From: an uncultured Eubacteriales bacterium
GTDB lineage: Bacteria; Bacillota; Clostridia; Monoglobales; Monoglobaceae
Reading direction: 5' to 3'
DNA length: 22,587 nt
Assembly (NCBI GenBank): GCA_900552305.1
Contig: URZD01000006.1
Coordinates: 1-22,587, forward strand
Shown here: piece by piece, positions 1 through 8,824 of the stretch
Layout of the letters: every line of letters begins with the position of its first letter
Position numbering within the stretch: position 1 is the first letter of the stretch
Notes under the pieces: model-generated
The model's database searches: none
What the model was told of the DNA's origin: nothing
The model's input: the letters and a program-made list of their open reading frames with translations, nothing else
Program-made: the position numbers and the translations under genes

Positions 1-666
1 CTTTATCGCTATGGTTACCGGGCTTTCGTTGTCGAACGGAACAACTCCGGTCAGCATTTCGTAAAGCACTATACCGAGTGAATAAAGGTCGGAGCGTTCG
101 TCCGTATAGCCGCCCCTTGCCTGCTCCGGCGAGATATAATGTACCGAGCCGATTGCGCTGTTATCGCAGGTCATGGTTGACTGCACCGATGCGCGCGCAA
201 TGCCGAAATCGGTCACCTTTAAAACGCCATCGCTTGTCATTATTATGTTGTGCGGCTTTATATCGCGGTGTATAATGGAATTCTTATGCGCCTGTTCAAG
301 TCCTCGGAGAATCTGTATAGCGTATTCCGCCGCCTCGCGCCACGGAAGGACGTGCTTTTTGTCAAGGTAGTCCTTCAGCGTTTCGCCCTCAACATACTCC
401 ATAACTATATAGTGCAGTCCGTCCTGATTTCCGACATCGTATATTGAAACTATGTTTGGATGCGTAAGGCTTGCCGCAGCCTGCGCCTCGACATTGAATC
501 TGCGCACAAATTCCTCATCGTTCTGGAGGTCGGGTCTTAAAACCTTTATCGCCACAAACCTGTTAAGAAGTCTGCACCTCGCCTTATAGACAACCGCCAT
601 ACCGCCGCTGCCGATTTCTTCAATTATTTCGTATCTGTTTGCCAAAACCTTTCCTACCAAGTTCAT
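1..666 (-). CDS. prkC: Serine/threonine protein kinase PrkC, N-terminal part (cut by window edge)
   Basis: This is the first 222 codons of a Hanks-type serine/threonine kinase; the gene runs off the window at base 1. The kinase fold is visible in order: the glycine-rich loop GSGGMAVVY (residues 19-27), the ATP-binding Lys41 in AIKVL, Glu60, the catalytic HRDIKPHN (133-140), DFG (153-155) and SPEQ (179-182). In this family a transmembrane helix and extracellular PASTA repeats that sense peptidoglycan fragments normally follow; here they would lie outside the window. The start ATG overlaps the prpC stop in an ATGA, so the pair is probably translationally coupled. The family controls germination, cell-wall metabolism and translation, and is opposed by the PrpC phosphatase encoded just upstream. 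The kinase call is certain; the PASTA tail is inferred from family and context. Confidence 0.95.
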   Translation of the reverse strand, partial: MNLVGKVLANRYEIIEEIGSGGMAVVYKARCRLLNRFVAIKVLRPDLQNDEEFVRRFNVEAQAAASLTHPNIVSIYDVGNQDGLHYIVMEYVEGETLKDYLDKKHVLPWREAAEYAIQILRGLEQAHKNSIIHRDIKPHNIIMTSDGVLKVTDFGIARASVQSTMTCDNSAIGSVHYISPEQARGGYTDERSDLYSLGIVLYEMLTGVVPFDNESPVTIAIK

Positions 667-1424
667 ACCTCTGTCCCCTCCTCATTAAAACGTACCGCAA
701 TCACCGTTATATTGTCCACGCCGCCGTTTTCGTTTGCACGGCTTATAAGATTTTCAACCGCCTGTTTCATGCTTTCCGCCGAGTTCACAACGGCTTGAAT
801 TTCCTCCTCGGAAACCATTTCCGTAAGTCCGTCACTGCACAGAAGAATAACATCGCCGTCCTCCGCGTCATAGTCAAAGAAGTCCGCGTCAACGTATTCC
901 TCCGTACCGAGTGCGCGCGTGATTATGTTCTTGTCCGGATGTACCTTCGCGTCCTCCCGCGTTATGCTGCCGCTCCTTATAAGCTGCTCCACAACCGAGT
1001 GGTCTATCGTCATGCGGCATATCTCCTTTTTGTTTACAAGATATGCGCGGCTGTCGCCGATGTTCGCTATACATATACGCCCGCCGCAGGAATACACGAT
1101 TACCGTTGTGGTACCCATTCCCGCCTGCTCCGGATTTTTCAGCGACATTTCGTAAATCTTGGCATTGGCAAAATCGATTGCCTCGGCAATATTCGCCGTC
1201 ACCGTGTCGATATCCGAATCCTTAGGAAGCTTGTTAAGCTCCCCGGAGATTATGTCAACAGCCATTCCGCTCGCGACCTCGCCCGCGTTATGACCGCCCA
1301 TTCCGTCGGCAAGTATGCAAAAGCCGCTGTCTCCGCCGTCCTCAAATCCGCAGACTCTGCAGCTGTCCTCGTTAAGCTCCCTTCGCATCCCGATGTCCGT
1401 CTGTTCGTAAATTTCCGTAACCAT
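663..1424 (-). CDS. prpC: PP2C-type serine/threonine phosphatase PrpC (Stp)
   Basis: A 253-residue metal-dependent PPM/PP2C phosphatase that removes phosphates placed by PrkC. Metal-binding and family motifs are present: RELNEDS (15-21), DGMGG (40-44), GDSRAY (123-128), SDGL (197-200) and GVDNIT (235-240). The open frame extends upstream, but the start at 1424 is chosen because AAAGGA lies 7 bases before this ATG and because it puts the gene 4 bases after the rlmN stop. Translation ends in an ATGA overlap with prkC. It is a soluble, full-length protein for the family, at the end of the housekeeping operon, in the same rlmN-prpC-prkC order as Bacillus subtilis and many Clostridia. Confidence 0.96.
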   Translation of the reverse strand: MVTEIYEQTDIGMRRELNEDSCRVCGFEDGGDSGFCILADGMGGHNAGEVASGMAVDIISGELNKLPKDSDIDTVTANIAEAIDFANAKIYEMSLKNPEQAGMGTTTVIVYSCGGRICIANIGDSRAYLVNKKEICRMTIDHSVVEQLIRSGSITREDAKVHPDKNIITRALGTEEYVDADFFDYDAEDGDVILLCSDGLTEMVSEEEIQAVVNSAESMKQAVENLISRANENGGVDNITVIAVRFNEEGTEV

Positions 1425-1428
1425 ACTA

Positions 1429-2451
1429 CTATCCTTTCTGATTTCTGAGCTGTCCGCACGCCGCGTTGATGTCGCTTCCCATTTCACGTCTTACCGTTGC
1501 GACAATTCCGTGACGTTCAAGCCTTTGACGGAACGCGTCAACACGCTTTCTGTCGCTTCTGTCAAACCCCGTTTCCGAAACCCTGTTTACCGGTATAAGA
1601 TTAACATGGCACAGCTTGCCTTTAAGCAGCTCCGCCAGTTTATCCGCATTCCCGACCATATCGTTTACTCCCGAAATAAGTGTGTATTCAAATGATACCC
1701 GCCTGCCGGTCTTTTCGGCATAATAGTCACAGGCATCCATCAATTTCTCAATATTATATTTTTTATTTATCGGCATAATCCGCGACCTTGTTTCGTCATC
1801 GGACGCGTGCAGCGAAACCGTAAGCGTTATCTGAAATCCCATATCCGCAAGGCGTTTTATATTGTCGGCAATGCCGCAGCTTGACAGAGTTATATGCCGC
1901 TGTCCGATGTTTATTCCGCTCGGAGCGGAAACGATTTCAAGGAACTTTGTCACATTGTCAAAATTATCGAGCGGCTCGCCTATGCCCATCATTACTATAT
2001 TCGATATACGTTCTCCCAAATCCTTCCTTACGCACAAAACCTGCCCCAAAATTTCGCCGGGAGACAAATTTCGCTCCCGCCCTTTAAGGGTAGACGCACA
2101 AAACCGACACCCCATGCGGCATCCGACCTGCGACGATACACAGATTGTATAGCCATGCTCATATTTCATCAAAACCGACTCTATAAAATTTCCGTCCCAC
2201 AGCCTAAGCAGGTACTTTCTTGTGCCGTCAAGCCTTGAAACATACTTTTCCTCAATTTTCGGACTGCCGATAAACGTATGCTCGCGCAGCTTTTCACGCA
2301 GCGATTTTGACAGGTTTGTCATCTCGTCAAAATCCTCCGCGCCGCGGTGAATCCACTCAAAAATCTGTTTGCCGCGGAATTTCGGCTCTCCAAATTCGAT
2401 CGCAAGCGCCGCCATTTCCTCCTGTGACAAATCCATGAGGTTTATCTTCAT
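1429..2451 (-). CDS. rlmN: 23S rRNA/tRNA adenine-C2 methyltransferase RlmN (radical SAM)
   Basis: A 340-residue dual-specificity radical SAM enzyme that methylates C2 of A2503 in 23S rRNA and of A37 in some tRNAs. The 4Fe-4S cluster motif CRMGCRFC supplies Cys111, Cys115 and Cys118. The GEP motif MGIGEPLDNF (155-164) binds SAM. The C-terminal SDINAACGQLR (326-336) carries Cys332, the cysteine equivalent to the one that resolves the RNA adduct in the E. coli enzyme. RlmN is distinguished from the resistance enzyme Cfr by its housekeeping position and by overall resemblance to RlmN, not by a tested specificity. An AAAGGA site precedes the ATG. The gene sits between rsmB and prpC with very short gaps, so it belongs to the operon. 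Confidence 0.96.
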   Translation of the reverse strand: MKINLMDLSQEEMAALAIEFGEPKFRGKQIFEWIHRGAEDFDEMTNLSKSLREKLREHTFIGSPKIEEKYVSRLDGTRKYLLRLWDGNFIESVLMKYEHGYTICVSSQVGCRMGCRFCASTLKGRERNLSPGEILGQVLCVRKDLGERISNIVMMGIGEPLDNFDNVTKFLEIVSAPSGINIGQRHITLSSCGIADNIKRLADMGFQITLTVSLHASDDETRSRIMPINKKYNIEKLMDACDYYAEKTGRRVSFEYTLISGVNDMVGNADKLAELLKGKLCHVNLIPVNRVSETGFDRSDRKRVDAFRQRLERHGIVATVRREMGSDINAACGQLRNQKG

Positions 2452-2496
2452 CTTTTGTATCCTTTCCCGTTCAAACCGCCGTAGTTCCGACTGATA

Positions 2497-3786
2497 TCAG
2501 CTGTTTTTAGCCATGCGGCAGATATAAAATCCGCTTTCACCGTCGGCTCCCGTCAGTATCTGTTTTTCATACTCTATTTCAAAATTTGTGTTTTCTTTCA
2601 AAAAGCGTTGTATCTGTCCGCCGTTTTCCTCTGCAAGAATCGTACAGGTGCTGTAAACCAGTACGCCGCCCTTTTTGACATAACGTGCCGCATTATTAAG
2701 TATTTTTGCCTGAATTTCCGTAAGGCTTAAAATATCCTTCTCACGGCGGCTGTATTTTATGTCCGGCTTTTTGTGAATTACGCCGAGACCCGAACACGGC
2801 ACATCTGCAAGAACTCTGTCCGCGCTTTCAAAAAGCGATGAATCGTACTCCGCGGAATCCGCCGTTTTTGTCTGTATAATGTCGATTCCCAGACGATTTG
2901 CAGACTTTGCGATAAGTTCCGTTTTATGCTCGTATATATCAAATGCAAGAATTCTTCCGCAGTTTTCCATTCTCTCCGCCGCGGCGCAGCTTTTCCCGCC
3001 CGGTGCGGCGCACATATCGATTACCGTTTCGCCGCGTTTCGGTTCAAGAACCTTTACCGCAAGCTGTGACGAAATATTTTGCAGCGAGTAAAGACCGTCA
3101 TTATACGCCTTTGACCGCTTTATAGCGATTCCGCCCTTTATTTTCAGGCAGTTTTCAAGTCCGCCGATTTTTTCGCAAACGATACCCTCGCCCGCGAGCA
3201 GCTCCGCAAGTGTATCGACATCTGTTTTCAGAGTGTTTACACGTATTGACGGCGGGTGCGGTCTGCGGTTTTCCGCATACAGCGCCTCGCATTTCTCCGC
3301 GCCGTACTGCCCGACAAGCCTTTTTGTTATCCATTCGGGATACGAATATTCAAGCGACAAATCCTTCACCACGTCACCTGTTTTGGGAAACTCAAAGCCG
3401 TCCGCCGCTCTTGCCGCACTGCGCAAAACTCCGTTGACAAATCCCGCTCCCGCCCTGTGCGAGTATCGTTTCGCCAGTTTTACCGCTTCGTTGCAGGCTG
3501 CGGACTGCGGAATCCTGTCCATAAAATATATCTGGTATATCCCCATACGCAAAATGTTCAGAATCCACGGCGTCATCTTTTTGATTTTTACCTTTGAAAA
3601 ACGCGATATAATATAATCCTCCGCCGTCCGTTCGGACACAACGCCGTATATAAGCTCGGTAATCAGCGCCCTGTCAGATACGGAAAACTTATCCGAATCC
3701 TGTGCGGCAGACAGAGCCGCATTTATATAAGCGCCGTCCGCATCGATACTGTATAGCGCCTTAAGCGCCGCTTCTCTTGCCGTCAT
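2497..3786 (-). CDS. rsmB: 16S rRNA m5C967 methyltransferase RsmB
   Basis: A 429-residue SAM-dependent RNA cytosine-C5 methyltransferase. Residues 1 to about 130 are the NusB-like RNA-binding domain, including GFVNGVLR (115-122). The rest is the catalytic domain, with the SAM loop MCAAPGGK (258-265) and the two conserved cysteines of this family in PCSGLG (330-335, Cys331) and YSTCT (378-382, Cys381). The combination of NusB-like and NOL1/NOP2/Sun domains is typical of RsmB (Sun/Fmu). The start at 3786 has AGGAG about 11 bases upstream. It follows the zinc peptidase gene and precedes rlmN in the minus-strand operon; the product acts on naked 16S rRNA during ribosome assembly. Confidence 0.95.
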   Translation of the reverse strand: MTAREAALKALYSIDADGAYINAALSAAQDSDKFSVSDRALITELIYGVVSERTAEDYIISRFSKVKIKKMTPWILNILRMGIYQIYFMDRIPQSAACNEAVKLAKRYSHRAGAGFVNGVLRSAARAADGFEFPKTGDVVKDLSLEYSYPEWITKRLVGQYGAEKCEALYAENRRPHPPSIRVNTLKTDVDTLAELLAGEGIVCEKIGGLENCLKIKGGIAIKRSKAYNDGLYSLQNISSQLAVKVLEPKRGETVIDMCAAPGGKSCAAAERMENCGRILAFDIYEHKTELIAKSANRLGIDIIQTKTADSAEYDSSLFESADRVLADVPCSGLGVIHKKPDIKYSRREKDILSLTEIQAKILNNAARYVKKGGVLVYSTCTILAEENGGQIQRFLKENTNFEIEYEKQILTGADGESGFYICRMAKNS

Positions 3787-3838
3787 TTACGGTTTATCTC
3801 CTGTTCATAATTCGTTATCGTTTCACTCTCTGTCTCTT

Positions 3839-4546
3839 TTAGTCGCGCCGTCTTCCGACGCCCGTTATGGCAAGCAGTCTTAAAAGGTTTGCGATAGCAA
3901 CCACTGTTGCCGCAACATATGTCATAGCCGCCGCGCTCAATACCTTTTTGGACGCTTTCAGTTCATCACCGTCAAGCAGCATTGTTCCTTCAAGGGTTTT
4001 AAGTGCGCGTGATGACGCGTTAAACTCAACCGGCAGAGTTATAATCTGAAAAATAACCACCGCAAGAAACAGCAGAACACCAAACACAGCCAGTCTTTCA
4101 AAGCTCAGTATCACGCCGAGAATCGCCAGCGGCCATGCCGCATACGATGCAACCTGAACGACAGGAACAATCGCGTTTCTGAGCTTTATCGGCATATATC
4201 CCTCCGCATACTGGACGGCGTGCCCTACCTCATGTGCCGCAACGCCTATCGCCGCAACCGACGTGCTTGAATATGTCGAATCGGAAAGCCTTACCACATT
4301 TGACTTAGGGTCAAAATGATCGGTAAGATTACCGCTTACACGCTCGATAATAACATTTGTAAGTCCGTTCATATCAAGAATTTTTCTTGCAGCCTCCGCA
4401 CCCGTCAGACCGCGGCGATTACCTATCGCGCGGTAGCGGTTAAAGGTACTGCTTACCTTCGCCTGTGCATACATCGCAAAAATCAGCGCAGGCATCACCA
4501 AAATAATATACGTCATATCAATTCCGTAAAAATAGCCCATTCCCAT
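3839..4546 (-). CDS. Membrane zinc metallopeptidase, YugP family
   Basis: A 235-residue integral membrane protein of the neutral zinc metallopeptidase (YugP) family. A hydrophobic segment at residues 12-28 is followed by a soluble part, the zinc-binding HEVGH (105-109) and two or three more membrane segments (about 125-145, 150-175 and 205-225). The HExxH histidines and glutamate are intact. The natural substrate of the family is not established. In many Clostridia a gene of this type lies between fmt and rsmB, as here, so the position is conserved but does not reveal a function. Two in-frame ATGs are close together (MGMGY); the first was kept because AAAGGA lies about 12 bases before it. Confidence 0.88.
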   Translation of the reverse strand: MGMGYFYGIDMTYIILVMPALIFAMYAQAKVSSTFNRYRAIGNRRGLTGAEAARKILDMNGLTNVIIERVSGNLTDHFDPKSNVVRLSDSTYSSTSVAAIGVAAHEVGHAVQYAEGYMPIKLRNAIVPVVQVASYAAWPLAILGVILSFERLAVFGVLLFLAVVIFQIITLPVEFNASSRALKTLEGTMLLDGDELKASKKVLSAAAMTYVAATVVAIANLLRLLAITGVGRRRD

Positions 4547-4689
4547 AGTTACTACTTCATCCTTTCTGAATCAAAGCCGAAAACCGCCGCACATGTAACA
4601 GCCGCTTTTTAAATCCGCCGCGGCTGCGCGCCGCCGGACGGATATTCCCCAAGCCGCCGTTTTGCAGAAATTTTAAGCTTTTAGGTAAA

Positions 4690-5622
4690 TTATGATAACA
4701 CAACTCCGCTCCTGACCTCATGTCCGTTCAGGTAATCCCGAACGCTCATCGCCTTAGAGCCTTCAAACTGTACCTCTGTAAGAACGACTCCCGCGCCGTC
4801 ACCGCCCATAACCTCAATGCCGTCATTTGAAACATTCACTATCTCGCCCGGCTGACCCGCGCTGTGCAGAGCGCCTTTTTTCGCTCTGTATACCCGAAGC
4901 CGTGTATCCTCATACAAAGTGTGCGCAACCGGCCACGAATTCATTCCGTGTATAAGATGTATTATATCCTCCGCAGGCTTGTTCCAGTCTATTTTTGCCT
5001 TCTCCTTGTTTATCATCGGCGCGTAGCACGAAAGGCTGTCATCCTGTTTTTTCGGCTCTATTGTTCCGTTTTCTACTCCGCGTATTGTTTCAAGCATAAG
5101 CTCCGCGCCCATATACATAAGGCGGTCATGCAGCTCCGACGCTGTTTCGTATTCGCCGATTTCCGTTTCGCATTTAAGCAGCATATCTCCCGTATCAAGC
5201 CCCTTTTCCATCAGCATAGAGGTTATCCCGGTTTTCTTTTCGCCGTTTATAACCGCCCACTGTATAGGTCCCGCACCTCTGTATTTGGGGAGAAGTGAAG
5301 CGTGCATATTTATACAGCCGAATTTCGGATAATTCAGTATATACTCCGGAAGAATTTTTCCGTATGCTACGACTATAATCATTTCAGGGTCAAGCCTTTT
5401 CAGGTCGCTTTCAAAAGCTCTGTCCTTTAGCGTCTGCGGTTGAAAAACCTCGATTCCGTTTTCCAGGGCGAACTTCTTGACCGGCGGCGGCGTCAGCTTG
5501 TGTCCTCGCCCCGCCGGCTTATCCGGCTGCGTTACCGCTCCGCAGAGCGTATGCTCGCTGTCTTTCAGCGCCTTAATGCACGGCACGGCAAATTCCGGCG
5601 TGCCCATAAAAAGTATTCTCAT
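4690..5622 (-). CDS. fmt: Methionyl-tRNA formyltransferase
   Basis: A 310-residue enzyme that transfers a formyl group from 10-formyl-tetrahydrofolate to Met-tRNA(fMet) to make the initiator. Visible motifs are MGTPEFAVP (6-14), the folate/catalytic segment INMHASLLPKYRGAGPI (104-120) with the catalytic Asn105 and His107, and GLDTGD (141-146). The C-terminal third is the OB-like tRNA-binding domain. The frame is open upstream to a TTG, but the strong GGAGG lies inside that extension and points to the ATG at 5622. It is 38 bases downstream of def, so the formylating and deformylating enzymes are co-expressed. Confidence 0.97.
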   Translation of the reverse strand: MRILFMGTPEFAVPCIKALKDSEHTLCGAVTQPDKPAGRGHKLTPPPVKKFALENGIEVFQPQTLKDRAFESDLKRLDPEMIIVVAYGKILPEYILNYPKFGCINMHASLLPKYRGAGPIQWAVINGEKKTGITSMLMEKGLDTGDMLLKCETEIGEYETASELHDRLMYMGAELMLETIRGVENGTIEPKKQDDSLSCYAPMINKEKAKIDWNKPAEDIIHLIHGMNSWPVAHTLYEDTRLRVYRAKKGALHSAGQPGEIVNVSNDGIEVMGGDGAGVVLTEVQFEGSKAMSVRDYLNGHEVRSGVVLS

Positions 5623-5660
5623 GTCGGATATTTCCTCCGTTCGTTTCAATATTTTCTGTT

Positions 5661-6146
5661 TTATTCTTCTTCATCTTCCTCGTCATCGTTAATCCAGCGC
5701 GTAACATGGCTTATAAACAGCTGTCCGTCAAGATGCTCAATCTCATGACAAAACGCCCTCGCAAGCAGCGCCTCGCCCGAATACTCATGCCATTCTCCGT
5801 GTCTGTCCTGCGCTTTAACCTTAACCTTGTTGGGTCGGGTCACTATTCCGAATCTTCCCGGATAGCTCAGACAGCCTTCAACGCCGGTCTGCTCGCCTTC
5901 CTCCTCTATAATTTCGGGATTTATCAGCTCAAACGGCCCTCCGTCGGCTTCTTCACCCGTATCAATAACCGTAACCCGCCTTAATACGCCTACCTGAGGT
6001 GCAGCAAGACCAACCCCGCCGCTGTCGTACAGCGTGTCAAACAAATCATCGACAAGCTGCGCAAGTCTGTCGTCAAATTTTTCCACCACGCGGCACTTCT
6101 TTTCAAGAACCGCGTCCCCGTACTTTACTATATTTCTTATCGCCAT
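5661..6146 (-). CDS. def: Peptide deformylase
   Basis: A 161-residue metal-dependent hydrolase that removes the formyl group from nascent polypeptides. All three family motifs are intact: GGVGLAAPQ (43-51), EGCLSYPG (90-97, metal ligand Cys92) and HEIEHLDG (134-141, ligands His134 and His138 with catalytic Glu135). The EGCLSYP spelling and compact size fit the type found in many Clostridia. The protein ends in a strongly acidic tail, DDEEDEEE, which is not part of the catalytic fold. It precedes fmt directly. The 120 bases separating it from priA contain no obvious gene. Confidence 0.96.
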   Translation of the reverse strand: MAIRNIVKYGDAVLEKKCRVVEKFDDRLAQLVDDLFDTLYDSGGVGLAAPQVGVLRRVTVIDTGEEADGGPFELINPEIIEEEGEQTGVEGCLSYPGRFGIVTRPNKVKVKAQDRHGEWHEYSGEALLARAFCHEIEHLDGQLFISHVTRWINDDEEDEEE

Positions 6147-6266
6147 ATAATGTCATTCCCTTCGAAGCCGAAACCGCGGCTTATGCCCCGATAACGGTTA
6201 TTCTCGTTTGTTTTTCCGTTTGTTTTGCTTGTCTGAGTTTATGCCGTTTTAGCAAACGGCGCACGT

Positions 6267-8504
6267 TCAATACATATTGTTCGGATTTATATCGATACTT
6301 AAATGTTCGCCGCTGTGGATTCGCTCCCAGACCTCGTACACCTCTCGCAGCGACTCGTTCACAACGCTTGTATCAAAGCACTTCATTATTATTCTGTATC
6401 TGTAGTTGTTTCTTATTTTCGCGATCGGAGCGGGTACCGGACCTATGACCGCAATAATGTCGGATATGCTCCGCGCATCCTCCTTCAGCTTTTCCGCAAC
6501 GTCCTCCGCACGGCGCGCCACTCTGTCCTCGTCCTCGCCCGTAACCATTATACATATTATGTCACAAAACGGCGGATAATTCAACCTTTTTCTTTGTATT
6601 ATTTCATTCTCGTAAAATGCCGGGTAATCCTGCTGCTTTGCAAACTGTATCGTTGTGTTCCCCGGCTGGTACGTCTGAATCACTGCGCGCCCGGCAAGCT
6701 CGCCGCGCCCCGCTCTGCCACAAACCTGTGTGAACAGCGAAAAGCTGCGTTCGTTCGCTCTGAAATCGTCTACCGCAAGTGCAGTGTCCGCCGCAAGCAC
6801 ACCCACAAGCGTTACATCGTGAAAATCAAGTCCCTTTGTAACCATCTGTGTTCCGAGCAGAATATCAGCCTCGTCGTTTGCAAACTTGTCCAATATCCGC
6901 TCATGCCCGCCCTTTTGAGAGGTGGTATCCGTATCCATTCTGAGGACGCGCGCCGTCGGGAACAGATTTTTCAGTTCCTCCTCGATACGCTGCGTTCCCG
7001 TTCCGAAATACTTTATATATTTCGAGCCGCAGAACGGACAAACTGTAACATTTCTCTGTGTATAGCCGCAGTAGTGACACGATAGCGAATCAACCCTCTT
7101 GTGATAGGTAAGGGCAATATCGCACTCGGGGCATTTTATAACCTCGCCGCACTGACGGCACGAAACAAAGGTTGAATACCCGCGCCTGTTAAGAAACAGT
7201 ATCGTTTTCTGCCCGCTTTCAAGGTTTTTCTTGATTTCGCTTTGCAGCTTTATACTAATCGGCGAGTGATTATGCAAATTAAACAGCTCGCCGCGCATAT
7301 CTACAATGTCAACCCGCGGCATCGCACCGTCATTGTATCTTTTTGTCATCTCAAAAAGCCTGTATTTACCGCTCTTTGCGCCGTAGTATTCGCATACGGA
7401 CGGCGTTGCCGATGCAAGCAGCAAAACGCTGCTTTCCGTTTCCGCCCGCTTTGCGGCAATGTCTATTGCGTGGTATCTCGGCGATGTTTCCGACTTGTAG
7501 CTTGTTTCGTGTTCCTCGTCAAGAATTATTATCCCGATATTGTCAAACGGTGCAAAAATCGCCGAGCGCGCGCCCACTACAACGCACACCTCGCCGCGTT
7601 TTATCTTGTTCCACTGGTCAAGCCGTTCGCCCTCGGAAAGCGCGCTGTGTATTACTGCAACGCGGTTTCCGAATCTTCCGACAAACCGCTGCACCATCTG
7701 CGGCGTAAGAGATATTTCGGGAACAAGCATTATCGCGTTTTTGTCCTTTTCAATCGCGCGTTCTATCGCTTGAAGAAATACCTCGGTTTTTCCGCTGCCT
7801 GTCACACCGCGCAGCAGTATTTTTTCGTGTCTTTCATCGTCTATACATTCGTAAAGGTAATTGATAACCGTCTTTTGCTCCTCCGTAGGTGTATACGCAA
7901 CGGTCTTTTCGTATTTCTCCGCAATATATGCCTTCCGCTCTATCCGTTCGGTTTCGATTCGGACAAAGCCTTTATTTGCAAGAGCCTTAACCGATGTTCT
8001 GTCGCCGATTTTTTCCTTTACAAGTCTTGCGACAGGCATTGACTCAACCATTATGAGCTTTTCCAAAATTCTTGCCTGAGCGGCGGCGTTTTTGGCTTTA
8101 AGCCGTTCAACCTCGTCAAAGGCTTCATTGCGGCTTATATTAAGGAACGCATACTGCGCCACCTTCTCCGATGCGCCGCGGGAGATTCCGGGCGGCATCG
8201 CCAATCTTAACGCCTGATAAAACGAACAGAAGTATTTGCGGCTGACCCACAGGCACAGCTTGATAATCCACGGAGCGCAGACAGGTTTGTCGCCGAGTAT
8301 TTTATAAAGCTCCTTCAGATTTTCGTATTCGCTTTCCTCCGCCGTTCCTATAACCATCCCTTCAACGATACGGTCACGATAGCCTATCGGCACCGCAACG
8401 CGGATTCCGGGCTGCATAGCGGCTTCAAATTGCTGCGGCACCGAATAATCAAGCACCTTATCTATATTCTGTTCTCTGTTGTTCAAAACTACCTTTGCTA
8501 TCAT
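6267..8504 (-). CDS. priA: Primosomal protein N' (replication restart helicase PriA)
   Basis: A 745-residue superfamily 2 DNA helicase that reloads the replisome at abandoned forks. An N-terminal DNA-binding region (about 1-195) is followed by the helicase core with Walker A GVTGSGKTE (233-241), DEEH box (329-332) and SATP (365-368). Eight cysteines for two zinc ions are embedded in the second helicase lobe: 449, 452, 458, 461, 476, 479, 489 and 492. This is the normal length and domain order for Gram-positive PriA. The start is preceded by a modest GGGAT site. In Bacillus coaBC lies between rpoZ and priA; here a 74-base gap with a hairpin takes its place. Confidence 0.97.
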   Translation of the reverse strand: MIAKVVLNNREQNIDKVLDYSVPQQFEAAMQPGIRVAVPIGYRDRIVEGMVIGTAEESEYENLKELYKILGDKPVCAPWIIKLCLWVSRKYFCSFYQALRLAMPPGISRGASEKVAQYAFLNISRNEAFDEVERLKAKNAAAQARILEKLIMVESMPVARLVKEKIGDRTSVKALANKGFVRIETERIERKAYIAEKYEKTVAYTPTEEQKTVINYLYECIDDERHEKILLRGVTGSGKTEVFLQAIERAIEKDKNAIMLVPEISLTPQMVQRFVGRFGNRVAVIHSALSEGERLDQWNKIKRGEVCVVVGARSAIFAPFDNIGIIILDEEHETSYKSETSPRYHAIDIAAKRAETESSVLLLASATPSVCEYYGAKSGKYRLFEMTKRYNDGAMPRVDIVDMRGELFNLHNHSPISIKLQSEIKKNLESGQKTILFLNRRGYSTFVSCRQCGEVIKCPECDIALTYHKRVDSLSCHYCGYTQRNVTVCPFCGSKYIKYFGTGTQRIEEELKNLFPTARVLRMDTDTTSQKGGHERILDKFANDEADILLGTQMVTKGLDFHDVTLVGVLAADTALAVDDFRANERSFSLFTQVCGRAGRGELAGRAVIQTYQPGNTTIQFAKQQDYPAFYENEIIQRKRLNYPPFCDIICIMVTGEDEDRVARRAEDVAEKLKEDARSISDIIAVIGPVPAPIAKIRNNYRYRIIMKCFDTSVVNESLREVYEVWERIHSGEHLSIDINPNNMY

Positions 8505-8533
8505 ATATTCATCCCACAGCCGAAATACAACAA

Positions 8534-8561
8534 GGGACTACCTCAACAAATGAGCAGTCCC
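8534..8561 (-). terminator. Hairpin between rpoZ and priA (possible attenuator or partial terminator)
   Basis: Read on the minus strand, GGGACT and AGTCCC close a stem continued by CTCA/TGAG around a TTTGT loop, and it is followed by TTGTTGTATTT. The tail is only moderately U-rich, and priA follows 30 bases later in the same direction. A partial terminator or RNA-processing hairpin that lowers priA relative to rpoZ fits better than a full stop. Confidence 0.4.
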
Positions 8562-8578
8562 GTTGGTTATTCTTGCTT

Positions 8579-8824
8579 TTAATAAACGATTTCCGCGTTT
8601 GCCGCGTCCTCGTCCGATTTCTTCATTTCCTTTACGTTCACCGCTTCAACCTTGCCTTCGTAAATCTCGTTTACGGCAACCGTAACCTCTTTGTTGGTAT
8701 TTACGTCAACCAAAGCGGGAGCGCCCGCAACAAGCTGTCTTGCGCGCTTTGCCGTTTCGATAACAAGTGTGTACCTGCTTCCTGTTTTTTCAACCAATTT
8801 TGCAATCGGCGGATAAATCATCAT
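8579..8824 (-). CDS. rpoZ: DNA-directed RNA polymerase omega subunit
   Basis: An 81-residue small subunit that helps assemble and stabilise RNA polymerase around beta-prime. It begins MMIYPPIAKLV and contains the family segment SRYTLVIETAKRARQLV, typical of omega in Clostridia. Its first ATG overlaps the gmk stop in an ATGA, so it is probably translated by re-initiation after gmk. The gmk-rpoZ pairing is a widely conserved gene order. The last 20 residues (KKSDEDAANAEIVY) are charged and less conserved. The short length is normal for the family. Confidence 0.93.
   Translation of the reverse strand: MMIYPPIAKLVEKTGSRYTLVIETAKRARQLVAGAPALVDVNTNKEVTVAVNEIYEGKVEAVNVKEMKKSDEDAANAEIVY

Noticed and set aside
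639..1448. A 269-codon open frame on the plus strand opposite prpC
   Set aside because: prpC has clear phosphatase motifs, a ribosome binding site and operon position; the plus frame is its antisense shadow with no recognisable domain.
4547..4689. GC-rich palindromic stretch between fmt and the zinc peptidase
   Set aside because: A stem near ATCCG/CGGAT is possible but has no U-run or other sign of function.
6247..6264. Hairpin GCCGTTT/AAACGGC after priA
   Set aside because: It has no U-run in the direction of transcription and def follows, so it was not called a terminator.
6303..8042. Two plus-strand open frames of about 260 codons opposite priA
   Set aside because: They are rich in Arg, Cys and Tyr without domains, and priA on the other strand has all its helicase and zinc motifs.
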